From JACDAN01 sp035697545 (GTDB lineage: Bacteria; Actinomycetota; Thermoleophilia; Gaiellales; Gaiellaceae): DNA of 15,711 nt. The notes under the pieces are model-generated. The model searched no databases and was not told where the DNA came from. It saw only the letters and a program-made list of their open reading frames with translations. The first letter of the stretch is position 1; each line of letters starts with the position of its first letter. The position numbers and the translations under genes were made by a program. This document shows, one piece after another, positions 6,389-13,175 of the stretch. The stretch spans positions 1 to 15,711 of the forward strand of contig DASSCT010000034.1 in NCBI GenBank assembly GCA_035697545.1, read 5' to 3'.

Positions 6389-6573
6389 GCGCGGAGGAAT
6401 CCCTCAGGCGGGCGGAGGAGCTGATGGAGCGGCTCGAGACCTCCCGCGCGAGGCTCGAGGCGACGACCGACCCCGAAGCGGCGATCGAGATCCTGACCGA
6501 GCTCGCCGAGATCGCCAAGGAGGTCGAGGCCGAGCTCTCGAAGGCGAAGCGCGAGGTCGATGCGGACGGCTGA
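6385..6573 (+). CDS. small helical protein in the xseB position (possible exonuclease VII small subunit)
   Basis: A 62-residue acidic, entirely helical protein, beginning VSAEESLRRAEELMERLETS and ending EVEAELSKAKREVDADG. Position (after nusB, before ispA), size and helical-hairpin pattern fit the small subunit of exodeoxyribonuclease VII (XseB), and the C-terminal ELSKAKREV resembles the LxxAExxV end of XseB. However, the usual LExGxLxLEE segment is not recognisable, and no xseA is present in the window. The GTG overlaps the nusB stop by 4 nt (GTGA); an ATG at 6424 is an alternative start that would lose part of the first helix. It overlaps the ispA start by 14 nt. The gene is likely real; its function is only suggested by context. 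Confidence 0.55.
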   Translation: MSAEESLRRAEELMERLETSRARLEATTDPEAAIEILTELAEIAKEVEAELSKAKREVDADG

Positions 6574-7327
6574 CGAGCACCGCGAGGCGTTCGAGGAGTA
6601 CCTCGAGGCGCTGCAGCTTCCTTCCGAGCTCGGCGGGCTCCAGGAAGCCGTGCGCTACGCGCTCGCCGGTGGCGGCAAGCGGATCCGCCCGGTGCTCTGT
6701 ATGGCGACGACCGAAGCGGCGGGCGGGGAGGCCGACGAGGCGCTGGACGCGGCTGCGGCGCTGGAGCTCGTCCACTCCTTCTCGCTCGTCCATGACGATC
6801 TCCCGGCGCTGGACGACGACGAGCAACGACGGGGCCGGCCGTCGGCGCATGTCCGCTTCGGCGAGGCGGAGGCGATCCTCGCCGGCGACGCGCTGCTCAC
6901 CGAAGCCTTCGCGCTCGCGCTCCGTTGTCCGACCGCCGATGTCGCGCGGGAGCTCGTCCACGCGACTTCCGGGATGATCGCGGGCCAGTACCTCGACGTG
7001 AACGGAGCCCGTCGTGACCGCGCCGAGCTGAACCGGCTGAAGACGGGCCGGCTGTTCGAAGCCTCGATCGGGTGCGGGCTCTGGATCGCTGAGGTCCCAC
7101 CGGAGGAGCAGGACCCGTGGCGATCGTTCGCCGCCGACTACGGCTTCCTCTACCAGGTCGTGGACGACCTCCTGGACGACGACGGCCTCGTCCAGGAGCG
7201 TGGGGCAGCGGACACGCGGACGCTGGCCGCGGAGACCGAGCGATCGGCCCGGGCCCACCTGGCCGAGATCACCCGGGACACCTCGGTGCTCGGTGAGCTC
7301 GTCGACGAGCTCACGGCGCGGATCTAG
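6560..7327 (+). CDS. ispA: type II short-chain polyprenyl diphosphate synthase (FPP/GGPP synthase-like)
   Basis: Condenses isopentenyl diphosphate with allylic diphosphates to make the C15-C20 precursors of quinones, carotenoids and lipid carriers. Motifs: GGGKRIRP (37-44), first aspartate-rich motif DDLPALD (79-85) followed by RR (90-91), KTG (161-163) and second aspartate-rich motif DDLLD (202-206). The two-residue insertion in the first motif marks a type II (bacterial) enzyme, and Phe74, five residues before it, favours a short product such as farnesyl diphosphate. At 255 residues it is somewhat short: after DDLLD the usual GKxxGxDxxxxKxTYP segment is replaced by RGAADTRTLAAETERSARAH. It overlaps the preceding small gene and ends the operon, converging on mltG with a 4-nt gap. 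Exact product length is not certain. Confidence 0.9.
   Translation: MRTADEHREAFEEYLEALQLPSELGGLQEAVRYALAGGGKRIRPVLCMATTEAAGGEADEALDAAAALELVHSFSLVHDDLPALDDDEQRRGRPSAHVRFGEAEAILAGDALLTEAFALALRCPTADVARELVHATSGMIAGQYLDVNGARRDRAELNRLKTGRLFEASIGCGLWIAEVPPEEQDPWRSFAADYGFLYQVVDDLLDDDGLVQERGAADTRTLAAETERSARAHLAEITRDTSVLGELVDELTARI
7293..7314. terminator. perfect 22-bp palindrome at the convergent ispA/mltG ends, possible bidirectional terminator
   Basis: The sequence from 7293 to 7314 equals its own reverse complement and can fold as a 9-bp stem (GTGAGCTCG / CGAGCTCAC) with a TCGA loop. It lies 10 nt before the ispA stop codon and 17 nt beyond the mltG stop, where two convergent operons end. No U-tract flanks it. 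It encodes GELVDEL, and such GAGCTC-rich palindromes can arise from codon bias, so the regulatory role is tentative. Confidence 0.35.
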
Positions 7328-7331
7328 GCCT

Positions 7332-8141
7332 CTAACACATCCCGTAGCCGTACTCGCGGACCTTCTCGCAGAACTCCTGCTCGCTGGCCGTGAAGAAGTG
7401 GCGGACGCTCCTCGGCTTCCGCAGGTAGTAGAGGTAGTTCCGGGGCGCCGGCCGCGCGGCGGCCCGCATCGACGGCACGCCGGGATTCCCGATCGGCGTC
7501 GGCGGCAGCCCCTTGAACCGCCGCGTGTTGTACGGCGAGTTGCTCCGGAGCTGCTGCTTGGTCAGCGGCCGCGTGCCCGGGATCCCGAGGCCGTAGCGGA
7601 TCGTCGCGTCGATCGCGAGCGGCATATCCTTCTTGAGCCGGTTGTAGATGACCGCGGAGACGAGCCGGCGCTCGTCTGGCGCGACCGTCTCGCGTTCGAT
7701 CATCGAGGCGATGATCAGGACGTCGTATGGGGTCAGATTCCCGGCCCTGGCGCGTCGAAGGTCGATCGTGCTCCACACCTGCTCGAACGCGGCCACCTGC
7801 TGCGCGATCAGCTCCGACGCTCGTGTTTCCCTGGTGAACTCGTACAGCGACGGGAAGAGGAAGCCTTCGACGCTGCGCCGCTTCAGGTATGGCCTGAAGG
7901 CGCTCGGCGCGCGTGCGCGGGCGGCGGCGGCCTTGTAGGCGACGCCGGTGAGTCTCGGAGTCACGTGTCGCTTGCGGATCGCGATCTTCCGGACTTCGGA
8001 CACCCGGTCGGCCATCTGCCGGACGCTGAAGCCCTCGGGGAAGACGATCCTCAGGGTCGTGGGAGCAGTCGCCGCACGCGCGTCGAGCGCGGCGAGCGCG
8101 AGAGCAACCGCGATCAGCATGACGGCGAGACCCCGAGCCAT
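7332..8141 (-). CDS. mltG: endolytic murein transglycosylase MltG (YceG family)
   Basis: Cleaves nascent peptidoglycan strands at the membrane and so sets glycan length. The 269-residue protein starts with a membrane anchor or signal segment (AVMLIAVALALAALDA), followed by a LysM-like region with FPEGFSVRQMADRV, then the YceG catalytic domain: GFLFPSLYEF, catalytic Glu149 in IASMIERET, VIYNRLKKDMPLAIDATIRYGLG, SPYNTRRFKGLPPTPIGNPG and a final HFFTASEQEF. It is shorter than typical MltG (about 340). The frame allows an ATG at 8162 that would overlap the tlyA start codon; the ATG at 8141 is preferred because TAGGCT lies exactly 7 nt before it. It is the only minus-strand gene here, inserted between ispA and tlyA, and convergent with ispA. 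Confidence 0.92.
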   Translation of the reverse strand: MARGLAVMLIAVALALAALDARAATAPTTLRIVFPEGFSVRQMADRVSEVRKIAIRKRHVTPRLTGVAYKAAAARARAPSAFRPYLKRRSVEGFLFPSLYEFTRETRASELIAQQVAAFEQVWSTIDLRRARAGNLTPYDVLIIASMIERETVAPDERRLVSAVIYNRLKKDMPLAIDATIRYGLGIPGTRPLTKQQLRSNSPYNTRRFKGLPPTPIGNPGVPSMRAAARPAPRNYLYYLRKPRSVRHFFTASEQEFCEKVREYGYGMC

Positions 8142-8147
8142 CGCCTT

Positions 8148-8154
8148 TAGCCTA
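8148..8154. promoter_or_regulatory. overlapping bidirectional -10 element (TAGCCTA) for mltG and tlyA
   Basis: On the plus strand TAGCCT (8148-8153) ends 7 nt before the tlyA ATG at 8161. On the minus strand TAGGCT (8154-8149) ends 7 nt before the mltG ATG at 8141. The two hexamers share five base pairs, so only 19 bp separate the start codons. This fits a symmetric promoter making two divergent leaderless transcripts. No -35 boxes are evident. Confidence 0.6.
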
Positions 8155-8160
8155 CGTGCC

Positions 8161-8922
8161 ATGAAGAAGCGCCTCGACGTGCTGCTCGTCGAGCGCGGTC
8201 TCGCGGAGTCCCGCGCCCAGGCCCAGGCACTGGTGATGGCTGGCCGTGTCCCCGGCTTCGACAAGGCCGGCCAGCAGGTGGACGAAGCTGCTGCGATCGA
8301 GCTGACCCAGCGGCCGCGGTTCGTCTCCCGCGGCGGCGAGAAGCTCGACCACGCCTTCGAGCTGTTCGGCGTCGATCCCGCCGGCCGTGACGCCCTCGAC
8401 GTCGGCGCGTCGACCGGAGGGTTCACGGACGTCCTGCTCCAGCGCGGCGCCGCGCGGGTGATCGCACTCGACGTTGGACGGGCGCAACTGCACGAGCGCT
8501 TGCGCGAGGATCCGCGGGTGATCGTCATGGACGGCGTCAACGCGCGGCACCTCGCAGAGCTCCCCTTCAGGCCGGAGCTCGTCACCTGCGACGTCTCGTT
8601 CATCAGCGTCCGGCAGGTGCTGCCTGCGGTGCTCCCGCTCGCCGAGCGCGGCTGGGAGGCGGTCGTCCTCGTCAAGCCGCAGTTCGAAGCGGGACGCGAC
8701 CAGATGAAGGGCGGAGTCGTCAAGGATCCGGCCGTGCACCAGCGCGTGCTCCGCGAAGTGGCCGAGACCGCGGTCGACTGGGACGCGGCCACCGTCGGCG
8801 TCGCCGACTCGGGACTGCCCGGCCCCAAGGGCAACCGCGAGTTCTTCCTCCACCTCGTACACCGGCTCGGGCCGGAGCTGCCGGCGGAGCTCGAGGATTG
8901 GATCCACGATGCCGTCGCTTGA
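8161..8922 (+). CDS. tlyA: TlyA family rRNA 2'-O-methyltransferase (hemolysin A family)
   Basis: Predicted to methylate the 2'-OH of cytidines in 16S and 23S rRNA at the subunit interface (C1409/C1920 in mycobacteria; whether both are targets here is unknown). The 253-residue protein has an N-terminal S4 RNA-binding domain (RLDVLLVERGLAESRAQAQALVMAGRV) and an FtsJ-like Rossmann domain: SAM motif DVGASTGGFTD (80-90) and the K-D-K-E tetrad Lys61 (SRGGEKL), Asp144 (CDVSFIS), Lys172 (VKPQFE) and Glu227 (GNREFFLH). The ATG lies 7 nt after TAGCCT, without a Shine-Dalgarno. It overlaps nadK by 14 nt; tlyA-nadK-recN is a common actinobacterial order. Confidence 0.95.
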   Translation: MKKRLDVLLVERGLAESRAQAQALVMAGRVPGFDKAGQQVDEAAAIELTQRPRFVSRGGEKLDHAFELFGVDPAGRDALDVGASTGGFTDVLLQRGAARVIALDVGRAQLHERLREDPRVIVMDGVNARHLAELPFRPELVTCDVSFISVRQVLPAVLPLAERGWEAVVLVKPQFEAGRDQMKGGVVKDPAVHQRVLREVAETAVDWDAATVGVADSGLPGPKGNREFFLHLVHRLGPELPAELEDWIHDAVA

Positions 8923-9691
8923 GCGGGCCACCGTCGTCAGCCACGGCAAGGCCGAGCTGGTCGCCGAGGCAGTCGAGCGGGTCAAGCGGGTTGCAGAGCA
9001 AGCCGGCGTCGAGCTGGTCGACGGCGACGACGCCGATCTCGCCGTTGTCCTAGGCGGAGACGGGACGATGCTGCGGACGCTCAAGCGGTTTCTCGGCACC
9101 GGCGTCCCCGTGCTCGGAGTCAACTTCGGACGTGTCGGCTTCCTCGCGAGCGTGCCGCAGGAGGAGCTCGAGAGCGGGCTCGAGCGTGCCTTCGGGGGCG
9201 AGTTCGTGACCGTGGAGCTGCCTACGGTCGAGGCCGAGCTCGGGGGAAAACGGGAGCCCGCCGTGAACGACGTCGTCGCCTCCAGCGCGTCCATCGGGCG
9301 GATGGTCGAGCTCCGCTGGACGATCGGCGGCGAGGACCTCGGCTCGGTGCCGTGCGACGGAGTGATCTGCTCGACGCCGTCGGGCTCGACTGCGTACAAC
9401 CTGTCGAACGGCGGCCCCGTTCTCGTCTGGGGCCTCGACGCGATGGCCATCACCTTCGTCGCGCCCCACTCGCTCCACGCCCGCCCGCTGGTCGTCCCCC
9501 GCAGTCACGACCTCACTGTCACGAACCTGACTCACGACGTGGACGTGGCCGTCCTCGCCGACGGACACCACATCGGCGAGCTCGGCCACGGGGACAGCGT
9601 CTCGGTGACGCTGGCCGAGGCCCGAAGCCTGCTGGCGCGGTTGCCGGACTCGACCTTCTTCCGTCGCTACCGCGACACATTCGCGTCCTAG
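8909..9691 (+). CDS. nadK: NAD kinase
   Basis: Phosphorylates NAD to NADP in the cytoplasm. The 260-residue protein carries the catalytic GGDGT motif (Asp51), VNFGRVGFLA, the conserved VNDVV (Asn120-Asp121), the NAD-binding stretch TPSGSTAYNLSNGGP (156-170) and PHSLHARPLVVP. The ATG overlaps the 3' end of tlyA by 14 nt and no independent promoter was seen, so it is probably co-translated with tlyA. The N-terminal domain is compact, as in other actinobacterial NadK proteins. Its gap to recN is 21 bp. Confidence 0.96.
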   Translation: MPSLERATVVSHGKAELVAEAVERVKRVAEQAGVELVDGDDADLAVVLGGDGTMLRTLKRFLGTGVPVLGVNFGRVGFLASVPQEELESGLERAFGGEFVTVELPTVEAELGGKREPAVNDVVASSASIGRMVELRWTIGGEDLGSVPCDGVICSTPSGSTAYNLSNGGPVLVWGLDAMAITFVAPHSLHARPLVVPRSHDLTVTNLTHDVDVAVLADGHHIGELGHGDSVSVTLAEARSLLARLPDSTFFRRYRDTFAS

Positions 9692-9699
9692 GCGCTGCG

Positions 9700-9705
9700 T
9701 AGCAT
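9700..9705 (+). promoter_or_regulatory. -10 element TAGCAT of recN
   Basis: TAGCAT ends 7 nt before the GTG at 9713, within the 21-bp gap after nadK. This implies recN can be transcribed separately from tlyA-nadK as a leaderless mRNA. No LexA-type operator or -35 box was recognised in the gap. Confidence 0.5.
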
Positions 9706-9712
9706 CGGCCGG

Positions 9713-11341
9713 GTGCTGCGCCGCCTGCGCATCGAGAACCTGGTCCTGATCCGGGAGGCCGAGCTCGAGCTCTCGAGCGGCCTCAACGCGATCACCGGCG
9801 AGACCGGGGCCGGGAAGACGATCCTCGCGCAGGCCGTGGGGCTGCTGCTCGGCGCGAAGGGCGACGCCAAGGCGATCGGGCCGGGCGCCGAGGAGGCCTA
9901 CGTCGAGGCCGAGTTCGAAGTCCCGACGGGCTTCTTCGAGGAGGAAGGGCTCGAAGCCCTCGCGGAGCTGCGGCCGGAGGACGAGCGCGGCCTGGTCATC
10001 GCCCGGCGGATCTTTGGCGACGGTCGTACGCGCGCCTACGCGTGGGGCCGCGCGGCGGCGCGAGAGGATGTTGCGGCCGCCGGTGAGCTTCTCGTCGGGA
10101 TGTCCGGCCAGTTCGAGCAGCGACGCCTCGCCCGGCCGGCCTACCAGCTGGACGTCCTCGACGCGTTCGTCGGCGACGAGCAGCTGCGCCGCCGCGCAGC
10201 GCTCCGCAAGGCGTGGCGCGAGCTCGCAGCGGCGCGGCGCCGCTACGACGAGATCGCCCGCGACGCCGCAGCCGCCGAGCAACGCATCGCAGAGCTGCAG
10301 GCGCTCGAGGAGGCCGCCGCAGGCTTCGACGAGGACACCGAAGCGTCCCTCGTCGTCGAGCGCGAGCGGCTGCGTCACGTCACCGAGCTCGCGGCCGGCG
10401 CGAGCACCGCCGCCGAGGCGCTCGCGCCGGAAGACGGCGACGGCGCCGCCGGGCTCGTCGCCAAGGCCGAGCGGGCGATCGCTCCGCTCGAGCGGCTGGC
10501 GCCGGAGCTCCAGCAGGCGGGCGGAGAACTGCGCGAGTCGAGCGTCCGGCTCCGCGAGACGGCGGTCGAGCTGCGTTCGTTCCTGTCGAGCTTGGAGACG
10601 GATCCGGGACGCTTGGAGCATGTCGAGGGCGAGCTCGACCGGATCGCGGTCGCCAAGCGGCGCTTCGGCTGCGATTCCTACGAGGAGCTGCTGGCGCTTG
10701 CTGCGGAAGCCCGGGAAGAGCTGGAAGCGAGGGAGGCAGGAGCCGATCCCGCCGCCGAGGCCGAGGCGGCCGTGGGGCAGGCGCAGGCTGCGGTCGACGA
10801 GCTGGCTGCTGCGCTGAGCGAGGCCCGCCACGCCGCCGCGAAGCTGTTCGCCGACGCCGTCGCCGCAGAGCTCCACGGGATCGGTCTCGGCGAAGGCGAG
10901 TTCGTCGTCGAGCTCGGCGAGAAAGACAAGTCTCAGACGGGCACAGACAGCGTCTCGTTCCTGATCCGGCCCAACGCCGGACTACCGTTCGCGCCCGTCG
11001 CCGAGACGGCCTCCGGCGGGGAGCTCTCGCGGATCGCCCTGGCGATCGCCGCGGCCGCCGGCGGCAAGATGACCCTCGTCTTCGACGAGATCGATGCCGG
11101 CATCGGCGGCCAGACGGCACACGCCGTCGCCCAGACGCTGCGGCGCCTCGGCGAGCGCTCGCAGGTCGTGACGATCACGCACCTTCCGCAGATCGCGAGC
11201 CTCGCCGATCGGCACTTCAGCGTCGAGAAGGTCCCCGGCGATCCAACGCACACGCGAATCGAGGCGCTCGACGAGGTCGACCGGCGCGAGGAGCTCGAGC
11301 GGATGCTCGGCGGCCGCGAGTTCCTCGCCACCGTCGGCTGA
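9713..11341 (+). CDS. recN: DNA repair protein RecN (SMC-like ATPase)
   Basis: Acts early in recombinational repair of double-strand breaks. The 542-residue protein has the split ABC ATPase of the family: LRIENLVLIREAELEL and Walker A GETGAGKT (29-36) at the N-terminus; long charged coiled-coil arms rich in Ala, Glu and Arg (about 150-390); then the C-terminal head with signature ETASGGELSRIALAI (from 431), Walker B LVFDEIDAGIGG (from 455) and the switch VVTITHLPQIASLADRHF. Length is close to E. coli RecN (553). The GTG start gives the standard N-terminus. pyrG follows after 112 bp that contain a promoter-like element and a possible leader ORF. Confidence 0.96.
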   Translation: MLRRLRIENLVLIREAELELSSGLNAITGETGAGKTILAQAVGLLLGAKGDAKAIGPGAEEAYVEAEFEVPTGFFEEEGLEALAELRPEDERGLVIARRIFGDGRTRAYAWGRAAAREDVAAAGELLVGMSGQFEQRRLARPAYQLDVLDAFVGDEQLRRRAALRKAWRELAAARRRYDEIARDAAAAEQRIAELQALEEAAAGFDEDTEASLVVERERLRHVTELAAGASTAAEALAPEDGDGAAGLVAKAERAIAPLERLAPELQQAGGELRESSVRLRETAVELRSFLSSLETDPGRLEHVEGELDRIAVAKRRFGCDSYEELLALAAEAREELEAREAGADPAAEAEAAVGQAQAAVDELAAALSEARHAAAKLFADAVAAELHGIGLGEGEFVVELGEKDKSQTGTDSVSFLIRPNAGLPFAPVAETASGGELSRIALAIAAAAGGKMTLVFDEIDAGIGGQTAHAVAQTLRRLGERSQVVTITHLPQIASLADRHFSVEKVPGDPTHTRIEALDEVDRREELERMLGGREFLATVG

Positions 11342-11359
11342 CGCGTCATGGGGCGCTGC

Positions 11360-11365
11360 TAGCCT
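11360..11365 (+). promoter_or_regulatory. -10 element TAGCCT (extended, TGC-TAGCCT) upstream of pyrG
   Basis: TAGCCT preceded by TGC matches an extended -10. It ends 8 nt before a GTG (11374) that opens a short ORF, and about 88 nt before the pyrG ATG. Unlike most starts here, pyrG therefore seems to have a real 5' leader and its own Shine-Dalgarno. Confidence 0.45.
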
Positions 11366-11373
11366 TGGAGCCC

Positions 11374-11457
11374 GTGAGTCGTTTCCGGGGTCGAGGCCTC
11401 CGGCCGGCGAATCGAGCGCTGGTCAGGCTCGCGGCCCTCCGAGGAGGGTGCGCATGA
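11374..11457 (+). CDS. possible 27-residue leader peptide of pyrG
   Basis: A GTG-initiated ORF (VSRFRGRGLRPANRALVRLA... ending RGGCA) begins 8 nt after a -10 like TAGCCT and has GGAG just upstream. Its TGA overlaps the pyrG start as ATGA, an arrangement typical of translational coupling. The peptide is Arg-rich and resembles no family known to me. Ribosomes translating it would pass through the hairpin that holds the pyrG Shine-Dalgarno. It could also be a chance open stretch in GC-rich DNA. Confidence 0.35.
   Translation: MSRFRGRGLRPANRALVRLAALRGGCA
11433..11449 (+). promoter_or_regulatory. pyrG Shine-Dalgarno (GAGGAGGG) inside a short hairpin
   Basis: GAGGAGGG at 11441-11448 is a strong Shine-Dalgarno 5 nt before the ATG at 11454 and decides that start over the GTG at 11448. 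CCCTCC at 11435-11440 directly precedes it and can pair with GGAGGG (5 bp with a 4-nt loop), which would hide the ribosome site. It is the only strong Shine-Dalgarno I saw at a gene start in this window. Confidence 0.5.
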
Positions 11458-13106
11458 GGCCACACCCGCCGAAGTACGTGTTCGTGACGGGCGGGGTCGT
11501 CTCGTCGCTCGGAAAGGGGATCACGGCCGCCTCCCTCGGCCGGCTGCTCAAGGCCCGCGGACTGAAGGTCCAGGTCCAGAAGTTCGACCCGTATCTCAAC
11601 GTCGATCCGGGCACGATGAGCCCGTTCCAGCACGGCGAGGTGTTCGTCACCGAGGACGGCGCCGAGACCGATCTCGACATCGGCCACTACGAGCGCTTCG
11701 TCGACGAGAACCTCTCGCGGAACGCGAACCACACGTCCGGCTCGATCTGGTACTCGGTCCTGCGCAAGGAGCGGAAGGGCGAGTACTTGGGCTCCACGGT
11801 CCAGGTGATTCCCCACATCACGAACGAGATCAAGGAGCGGATCCGCCGCGTCGCCGAGGCGACCGACACCGACGTCGTGATCAGCGAGGTCGGAGGCACG
11901 GTCGGCGACATCGAGTCGCTCCCCTTCCTCGAGGCGATTCGGCAGTTCCGGCGCGAGGCTGGCCAGGAGAATGTCGTCTACGTCCACGTCACCTATGTCC
12001 CGTTCGTCGATTCGGCCGGCGAGCTGAAGACGAAGCCGACGCAGCATTCAGTCAATGAGCTGCGCCGCATCGGTATCCACCCGGACATCGTCGTCGCCCG
12101 CTCTACCGAGGGCCTGAGCCCCGACCTCCGCGACAAGATCGCGATGTTCGCCGACATCGAGCCGCGCGCCGTGATCGTGAACCGCGACGTCCCCGACGTC
12201 TACCTCGTGCCCTCGGCGCTCCAGGCCGAAGGGCTCGACAAGCTCGTGGCAGAGAAGCTGAACCTGCCCGAGGTCGACGCGGATCTCGGCGAATGGAACG
12301 ACCTCACGGCTCGAATCGAGCAACTGGGCGAGCCCGTGGAGATCGGCCTCGTCGGCAAGTACGTGAAGCTCCACGATGCCTACCTCTCCGTCCACGAGGC
12401 GCTCAAGCATGCGGGCATCCATCACGGCTGCGGCGTCCGTGTGCGCTGGGTCGACGCCGAGGGCGCTTCGCTGGAGGAGCTCCAGGCCGAGCTCGAGCAC
12501 GTCGACGGCGTCCTCGTCCCCGGCGGCTTCGGCTCTCGGGGCTGGGAGGGCAAGATCATGGCCTGCCGGGTCGCGCGCGAGCAGGGCATCCCGTACCTCG
12601 GCATCTGCCTCGGCATGCATGTGGCCGTGTCCGAGTTCGCGCGGCACGTGGTGGGGCTATCCGGCGCGAACTCGACCGAGATGGATCCCGAGACGCCCTA
12701 TCCCGTCATCGACCTGCTTCCCGAACAGAAGGAGGTCGAGGATCTCGGCGGCACGATGCGGCTGGGCGCACAGGCGGTCGAGCTCGTCGAGGGGACGCGG
12801 ACGAGGCAGGCCTACGGCGAACCGGTCGTGAACGAGCGCCACCGGCATCGGTACGAGGTGAACAACCACTTCCGCCCGCGGCTCGAGGAAGCAGGGCTCG
12901 TCGTCTCGGGGACATACCAGGAAGGCCGTCTCGTCGAGATCGTCGAGATCCCGGATCACCCCTGGTTCGTCGCCAGCCAGTTCCATCCGGAGTTCAAGTC
13001 CCGGCCGACGCGGCCTACGCCGCTCTTCCGTGAGTTCGTCGGCGCTGCGCTGGAGCGCTCGCGGGCTCGAACCGCACCGGCCGAGCGCGCCGGGGTTCCG
13101 GCCTAG
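11454..13106 (+). CDS. pyrG: CTP synthase
   Basis: Makes CTP from UTP, ATP and glutamine. The 550-residue protein has both domains: an N-terminal amidoligase with P-loop GGVVSSLGKGI (13-23), KFDPYLNVDPGTMSPFQHGEV, LDIGHYERF and EVGGTVGDIESLPF; and a C-terminal class I glutamine amidotransferase with GGFGSRGWEGKI, nucleophile Cys385 in LGICLGMH, and His511 / Glu513 in QFHPEF. The ATG at 11454 is chosen because GAGGAGGG lies 5 nt upstream. The leader region (promoter, short ORF, hairpin) suggests its own expression control. It differs from the G-rich start-site reiterative control known for Bacillus pyrG. Confidence 0.97.
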   Translation: MRPHPPKYVFVTGGVVSSLGKGITAASLGRLLKARGLKVQVQKFDPYLNVDPGTMSPFQHGEVFVTEDGAETDLDIGHYERFVDENLSRNANHTSGSIWYSVLRKERKGEYLGSTVQVIPHITNEIKERIRRVAEATDTDVVISEVGGTVGDIESLPFLEAIRQFRREAGQENVVYVHVTYVPFVDSAGELKTKPTQHSVNELRRIGIHPDIVVARSTEGLSPDLRDKIAMFADIEPRAVIVNRDVPDVYLVPSALQAEGLDKLVAEKLNLPEVDADLGEWNDLTARIEQLGEPVEIGLVGKYVKLHDAYLSVHEALKHAGIHHGCGVRVRWVDAEGASLEELQAELEHVDGVLVPGGFGSRGWEGKIMACRVAREQGIPYLGICLGMHVAVSEFARHVVGLSGANSTEMDPETPYPVIDLLPEQKEVEDLGGTMRLGAQAVELVEGTRTRQAYGEPVVNERHRHRYEVNNHFRPRLEEAGLVVSGTYQEGRLVEIVEIPDHPWFVASQFHPEFKSRPTRPTPLFREFVGAALERSRARTAPAERAGVPA

Positions 13107-13162
13107 TTAGCTCTTTACTCACTCGGCGCAAAAGCGTGTCCCATTCGTGCGTTCGTTGTCCA

Positions 13163-13168
13163 TATTGT
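13163..13168 (+). promoter_or_regulatory. -10 element TATTGT of the secreted-protein gene
   Basis: TATTGT ends 7 nt before the ATG at 13176, in a relatively AT-rich 69-bp gap after pyrG. The spacing again matches a leaderless start. No intrinsic terminator for pyrG was seen in this gap. Confidence 0.5.
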
Positions 13169-13175
13169 CAACGGC

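Noticed and set aside
8142..8162. Upstream start of mltG at 8162 (adds MARRLKA)
   Set aside because: It would overlap the tlyA start codon and erase the promoter spacing; the ATG at 8141 is better placed. It cannot be excluded from sequence alone.
9050..10876. A 608-codon open frame on the minus strand opposite nadK and recN
   Set aside because: Antisense to two well-supported genes, low-complexity composition and no recognisable domain; another codon-bias shadow.
13107..13162. Terminator after pyrG
   Set aside because: The gap contains only a 3-bp stem around AAAA (CGCAAAAGCG) and no U-tract; no convincing hairpin was found.
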